The notes beneath the pieces are model-generated. The model ran no database searches, was not told the origin of the DNA, and saw nothing but the letters and a program-made list of their open reading frames with translations. 64,000 bases of DNA from Biscogniauxia marginata (Eukaryota; Ascomycota; Sordariomycetes; Xylariales; Xylariaceae): assembly GCA_022695795.1 (NCBI GenBank), contig MU404061.1, positions 1-64,000 of the forward strand, in the 5' to 3' direction. Position numbers and translations under genes: made by a program. Below, piece after piece: positions 58,653 to 64,000 of this stretch. How positions within the stretch are numbered: position 1 is the first letter of the stretch; every line of letters starts with the position of its first letter.

Positions 58653-60671
58653 TTAGGTACTACCTAGCTTGGCTTCTAGCATTCTCATTCTGGCATGGGT
58701 TAGGACTTATTGTCTATTTCTATCTTATCGATGATCGGCAGACTGGCATCAACTTGAATGCACGGCGAAGGTGTTTGGCAAAATGAGTGGGAACGATGAC
58801 ATTAGATACGGCGTTGGAGTGCCCATAGATACCCACCAGCGATTGCTCGGATTGGTTTTTAGGAAATTCTCGATACTATTTGGGAAAGGAATAGGGGTGT
58901 AATGTATATGAATACTACGTTATATCATCAACATAGAGTTAGTTGGATACCCGACTTGGGTCTCGTTCATCTACAGTGTTTTTGGATAGAGGTGCATCCA
59001 GGGCCGTGTTTAGTCATTTGGGATGACTTTGGGCGGTTTTGATTTAAAGAATGACTTCTTCTGTTGAACTCTTAGTATACCTTGCTTGGCTTTACTGGCT
59101 GCTCTCAAATACACGTTGTCATCTTGATCAGTTGCCTCTTACCATCAGTCGGAATTCGCTATTGCCCATTTTCGCTCTCTCGGGATACCCATTCCATCGA
59201 ACTTGGAGCCGCGGGGTGCGTACCTGTTTATCAGGCCATTTCGTATAGCAGCTCTCTAGAGTTTCAAGTATAAGGTGCATACCAGGGCCGTTTCCAAGAT
59301 TCAGGATCGTTGCCCTAGTCCGTCGCATGACTTGTATAGACCTTTCTAGACGAGAGGTCCATGTTCCTATCGTTCGACTCCGAAGGATGTTTTGCGGAAT
59401 AAGGCCAGCTCGTCCAAGCACATCATTCCTTTTTCCTGCCTTTTCGATGTTAGAGAGAGCTTTCTATTTCTGTTTTGATGACGACTTACGCTAATATACA
59501 AGGAATAGACGTCTTAACTCTTTCCCATTTACCTCCTCTTCCCTCTGCTTCCCGCATAACCTGCTCATAAGCTAACATCAGCGGTAGTCTTTTCCAAAAT
59601 ATGATACGTATCGTGTATTCATCTAGACGCTGCCTAATACGGCGTCGATGTCCTTGATTTGTTGACCGTGGGCGTCCCATCCAACGTATCCTAGGATATC
59701 CACCATCGCTAAGATGTGGCGTGGTTGAGCCTCGTGTTTAGGTCTATTGCCTGGAGATGCCAGAATAGACGTCCAAGCAACCGACTCTTCCGGAGCCCGG
59801 GGGCGCATTTATATACCCGCTTTCATTGAAGATTCTTGACTACAGGGGCTTTTTCAAGGACTGTACAGTTCGTGTCCAAGTTAATGCTTTATTGAACGTG
59901 ATTCAGCCTCAGGTCAGTATCCATCTCACATCGCCATGAAAGTTGTTCGACGACTTATTCGTGTAGACGACGTCTATTTAAGCTAGGATAGAGATGGGTT
60001 CGGCTCGCTCTCGCTCTCGTTCCGCGCTTATCCGAGACTGACAGGCTTATGGGCCCCCGCTTAAGAGGTTCATCCCACTTCTTAGGTGGGCAGTTTGGCC
60101 TGATTAAGAGCCGCACCAGCGGTGCTCTCTGGTTCTATAAACTTGCTCTTTCTACTAAACATGGGGGGGCTATAGCATATATATACAGATACTTTGGTAT
60201 TTCTTACGTATCCGTTGACAGAAAAGACCGAGCAGCCGGGAGTATCCGCTTGAGACCCTGAACACACGCGATAGCAGCGTAATGCCATAGTTCTCTATAT
60301 CACCAATGGCCTGTCAACGCCCGTGCGAGTTGCCTAAAGTAGCAGGTAGTAATTTCCGGTCCATCCTAATCAACTCCCCAAGCTGATGTCCTCAATCGAT
60401 TATGGGAGCAAGTGGTAAGACACCCATTTTCCTGTAATGGTTCCCTGTCCAAGATTATATGCATCTCACTCGGTTCGTGAGCCGAGGGGTGGTCTATCTA
60501 TTTGGAGCTACCTATAATGAAGGTCTCATTGCTACTGCAATCCTAACTATATATATAGAGTAATACATCCTCCCATCTTCGCATCCCAGATTGTTGTGTT
60601 GTGCTTTGTCCGCTGATCAAGGTGCACTACCAACAACACTTGGATCACTTCACCGCAACGAGTCGTGAAAG
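58653..60671. other. Intergenic, nothing recognised
   Basis: Two minus frames at 59808-59486 are open but unsupported. A TATATATATAGAG box at 60546-60560 lies about 112-126 bases before the protease ATG and may be its TATA element. Confidence 0.5.
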
Positions 60672-62711
60672 ATGCGACTCCAAAATGAGGGCAGCGTCCG
60701 CCAGGCGGTCTCAGTGACAGCCTTGGTCGGAGCATTATTGGTGAATACAATCAGGGCCGCGCCGGTGACCCGTGACGAGGAGGATCCGTTCAAGGTGCTC
60801 GATCCGCAGAACTATGTGCTGCCGGACAATATGACCTGGTCGGAGTACGTCGCCCCTCCGGGCACCAACTGGTCGGACCCAAGCCGGAAGGGCTCGAATC
60901 GGAATTTCAACATCGCGCTCGTCACAGTTGACTACACGGACCAACCGTTTGTCATCACACTGGAGGCGGAATCTGACGTGTTCAAGAACCCGCAGCCAAT
61001 TGCGTCTGGGCTGAACCGCGACGATGTGCCAGCTTTCTACGGTGACTTGCTGAATACACCAAACGAGCTCAACCAAGGGCACACGCTACACGAATATTGG
61101 ATGGAAGACTCAGGCGGTCGGTTCGGAGTGGATCTAACGGTGTTCGGCGCGTACCAGCTTCCAAGCAGATCCTATCAGTACGGCGTGGACGATGTGCCAG
61201 GCGGATTCAACGAAGGAGCTTGCCCAGTAGAAGGCACATGTTCGATCGACCTTCGGACCGACGCACTAGGTGCCTGGCGTGCGGACGTGGGCAATGAGAC
61301 GGCCGATGCTTTCGAACTGGTCTTCATATTATCCGCTGGTCAAGACGAGTCCTCAACTTGGCAGGAATTCGGCGAGATGATGTTTCAGAACCCCGAGGAT
61401 GTCCCTGATGAGTTTGGGCCGCCGAACGGTAGCACGCTGCCCAATTACGCGGCTACTAGATATGTTAACTGGACTTCGTGGGCATCCGCGTCTGTTATTT
61501 GGCCCAACGCCGGTGGTGGCTCATCGACACAGGCCGAGAGCTCCGGGATGGCGACGTTTGCTCACGAACTATCCCATCTACTAGGCATTGGTGATAATTA
61601 TAACAATCCTTTCAGCGACCCGCCACGTCGCGCATACACAGGTCCATGGTCCATGATGTCGCGAGGAACTTTCAATGGCCCCGGCGGTCCGCACACGCGT
61701 TGGCAGATCCCTGCCCTGCAAGGCAGTTCTCTAGGCTCCCTCCACACGATGCGGGACAAGATGAAGATCGGACTAGTCGACAACTCGAGCATACTAATGG
61801 TATCTCGTAGCGCGCTATCCGATTCCGGTCTCGTAGTAGCTGAGATCACAGCTCGGTCGGTCAATCCCAGCGAGACGGAACTTATGGGCCTCCACGTGAT
61901 AATGGGAGACGACCTCTCGCCATCCTGTGACGTCGATACAGATCCGTACTGCGACGAAGGCGGCTACAACAACTACGACATCGAAGTCATCGACAGGATG
62001 GGTGCCGACTCGTTCACCCCAGATTCCGGGGTCATGATCAGCAAGACCACGGACGAGGACAACGCTCCTTTCCAGTGGACCATCGACGCGAACCCCCAGG
62101 ACATCAACGTCGTCGATTTCTACCGCCCCGACGGCACGCCGTTTATGCTATCCATTGGCGATTACCGCCAGCTAGCCGACGCCCTCTTCCACGCGGGGAC
62201 GCGCTCCGGCAGCGAGTACGAATATGTCGACGAGGCGAACCGCCTGCACTTCTACGTCGTCGACATCCGCCGCGACGAGGCCGGCGTTCTTCACTACACG
62301 GTCGGCGTGCGGTCGCTCGACGGCAGCGGCGCCAGCACGTACGGCGCCGAGCTGAGCACCGGTAGCGTGGCCGCGGGCCAGTCTAAAGTCACTGAAAAAG
62401 GCGTGACCTGTACCTTCGAGCTGACGAACACGGGCGCCTACGTCGACGGCGCCGGCGATCATCCGCAGGACCTGTCCGCGTATCTGGCGTCTGACATCTA
62501 CCGCCTCGGCGCCACGGTGGACGGCGCGGGCTGGCGTGTCGAGGTGCCGAACGCGCTAGCTGTGGCCGAGTTCGGCAAGTCGACGACGGCGAACGTGGCG
62601 GTGGCTGCGGCAAACGATGCCGCGGCTAGCGCTGTCGTCACGCTGACGGTCACGTCCGAGTCGGACCCGTCGGTTTCCGTGACCTCGGAGTGCTTGGTAC
62701 AGAAGGGATAA
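60672..62711 (+). CDS. Secreted M6-family metalloprotease-like protein
   Basis: Single exon, 679 aa. The amino end has a hydrophobic segment (VSVTALVGALLVNTIRA) followed by a likely cleavage site at about residue 29. The catalytic zinc motif is HELSHLLGIGD with H298, E299, H302 and D308, preceded by YVNWTSWASASVIWPNA. The family also shows GGRFGVDLTVFGAYQLP and SMMSRGTFNGPGGPHTRWQ (Met-turn region at about 325-345). The C-terminal region (about 545-679) is beta-rich with repeated Ala/Val/Thr, like an FN3-type or immune-inhibitor-A tail. Six or more N-glycosylation sequons fit secretion. Bacterial M6 members degrade host proteins; fungal members are found in plant- and insect-associated species. 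Substrate unknown. Confidence 0.88.
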   Translation: MRLQNEGSVRQAVSVTALVGALLVNTIRAAPVTRDEEDPFKVLDPQNYVLPDNMTWSEYVAPPGTNWSDPSRKGSNRNFNIALVTVDYTDQPFVITLEAESDVFKNPQPIASGLNRDDVPAFYGDLLNTPNELNQGHTLHEYWMEDSGGRFGVDLTVFGAYQLPSRSYQYGVDDVPGGFNEGACPVEGTCSIDLRTDALGAWRADVGNETADAFELVFILSAGQDESSTWQEFGEMMFQNPEDVPDEFGPPNGSTLPNYAATRYVNWTSWASASVIWPNAGGGSSTQAESSGMATFAHELSHLLGIGDNYNNPFSDPPRRAYTGPWSMMSRGTFNGPGGPHTRWQIPALQGSSLGSLHTMRDKMKIGLVDNSSILMVSRSALSDSGLVVAEITARSVNPSETELMGLHVIMGDDLSPSCDVDTDPYCDEGGYNNYDIEVIDRMGADSFTPDSGVMISKTTDEDNAPFQWTIDANPQDINVVDFYRPDGTPFMLSIGDYRQLADALFHAGTRSGSEYEYVDEANRLHFYVVDIRRDEAGVLHYTVGVRSLDGSGASTYGAELSTGSVAAGQSKVTEKGVTCTFELTNTGAYVDGAGDHPQDLSAYLASDIYRLGATVDGAGWRVEVPNALAVAEFGKSTTANVAVAAANDAAASAVVTLTVTSESDPSVSVTSECLVQKG

Positions 62712-64000
62712 CTGGCTTGGTTGAAGCTATAAATATACATATGCAATCAGATTGAAGAATGAATATATTTTTAACCGCTAAGCTCCTCTTTTTCACGCGC
62801 TATGACATCTGGTAACGTTGTGAGGTACTTGTATACGGTCGGCTATAATGGTTCTTCTATCTTCACATAATGTAAACAGGTAGGTTGGAGATATCATGAT
62901 CACTTGCGGCTCGGATATAGCAGGATTCAACTGCTTTTATCATAAACAGGAATAATTTTTGTATTTAAACATACCTAAGCCCGTAACAGTGTTGGTGACC
63001 GGCAAATATTCAAGTGAGGGTTTAGGGGTAGTTAGGTTTGACACAATGTTTCTCTACACTACATCCTATCTTAATAATGCCTTAGGTGTACTTAATATGA
63101 ATATTTTTCATCGAATTATTACATGAGCCATGACACGTGTCATCACACATCAGTATTATAGTAGTAGAAATTTGTTCAGTGGTGAAGGAAAAGAAGAGGG
63201 GGGGGGGGTGGTCCACAAGGTATTCAAATCCTAGGGGTAGTAAGTCTAACAGGTTGCCATAACTAAATCCCATTTTTCCTACACCGATTGACGCAATATA
63301 GGTTAATGTTATATCTGGTCTCTCACGGCGAAGCAGTAAATTTAAATCCGAGTTCAAGTAGTGTAGGTGGGTAGGAATGGACGTGTTCCTAATACTCTTC
63401 GTGTGTAATGCTTTTGAGCTCCGTGTTTTCATCCCTTTCACTAAAAATAACTTCATGTTTCACTATTTAATCTTGTAATTGCCATGAAACGTTTCAATCT
63501 TCAGTTACGAGAAGTTTCAGTCCAAAATGATCTATACACAGATTATCTGGCTGCATCCTGTGTTCATGCTGTACAAGCGGCAACTACCAGGTAATTTAGG
63601 TGATCCCCAATATCGAAGTTGAGCATGATTGTTTTTAACAATTCACTTTAATTTACACAATATTAGATATTATGCCGTTATATTCAGTAACTCCTATCTT
63701 CCTCAAGCATCTATTTGCACCTTCATACTTTGACTATAACCGGTTTACTAATCTCCCTATGCAGTTGAACATAACAGTCTTTTCAGGGCAGGACCACTTT
63801 ACAACAGTAGCATGAGTAGCTTTATATGTGTGTAGGCGCATCACTTGGACGGACTATATTGGTAACAATAATGAGAAATAAATACGTGCCTCTTAGATCT
63901 TAATGATGTTGAATGTGATCAGATTCAAAACCTCACCCTAACGTCATCATATCCATATCAAATAGCAACAAGCACACCACAAGGAGTTTCTGTGTGAGAA
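62712..64000. other. Intergenic to end of window, nothing recognised
   Basis: AT-rich sequence with a G-run (63199-63209). The open minus frame at 63456-63082 has no motif. Confidence 0.55.

Overview
The window looks like a nuclear contig of a filamentous ascomycete (Pezizomycotina, probably Sordariomycetes). Genes are split by 47-160 bp GT-AG introns. The families are typical of such fungi: fungal-type STAND/NACHT protein, F-box protein, HVA1-TUDOR protein, SAT4-type membrane protein and a highly reducing polyketide synthase remnant. Long AT-rich gaps, microsatellites and scattered CCTA/TAGG tracts fill the space between genes. Gene models and splice sites were derived by hand from reading-frame continuity, and exon sums were checked for divisibility by three.

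Layout. 1-12 kb is an eroded accessory region. It holds an AT-rich start, a solo LTR lying on the 3' end of a broken highly reducing PKS (1771-4920, minus), a broken alpha/beta-hydrolase (5798-6559), an intact 3-ketodihydrosphingosine-reductase-like SDR (7044-8271, minus), a second alpha/beta-hydrolase with a single-base frameshift (9054-9967, minus) and a 635-bp element with perfect terminal inverted repeats (10022-10656). 12.9-25.2 kb carries an F-box gene with one in-frame stop, a NIF3-family gene, VPS51 and RMI1 head to head, a membrane-anchored six-hairpin glycosidase-like gene and a small spliced gene of unknown function. 25.2-32.1 kb is a gene desert holding only a tRNA-Lys(CTT) gene and many simple repeats. 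32.1-41.1 kb holds a GC-rich PLP-dependent decarboxylase, a VanZ-like membrane protein and the SAGA subunit SPT7.

41-50 kb is a second repeat-rich accessory region. A NACHT-type STAND gene with a one-base homopolymer frameshift sits among three more copies of the same short solo LTR. Two of these LTRs interrupt genes; one lies inside a SAT4-like gene with an exact TCATG target-site duplication. 50-64 kb returns to mostly ordinary genes: an HVA1-TUDOR nuclear-type protein, a mitochondrial methylglutaconyl-CoA-hydratase-like enzyme, a short ankyrin protein, a Cys-rich protein with a long pyrimidine-rich leader and a secreted M6-type metalloprotease.

How it fits together. The housekeeping genes (VPS51 in Golgi tethering, RMI1 in recombination, SPT7 in transcription, AUH in leucine breakdown, NIF3) are unrelated to each other. 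The accessory genes share signs of decay: stops, deletions, one-base shifts in C/G runs and LTR insertions. The best candidates for unusual biology are the short LTR family and its gene hits, the possibly decayed PKS/SDR/hydrolase cluster at the left end, and the NACHT gene whose frame depends on the length of a G8/C8 run. No CRISPR, prokaryotic operon or complete transposon was seen.
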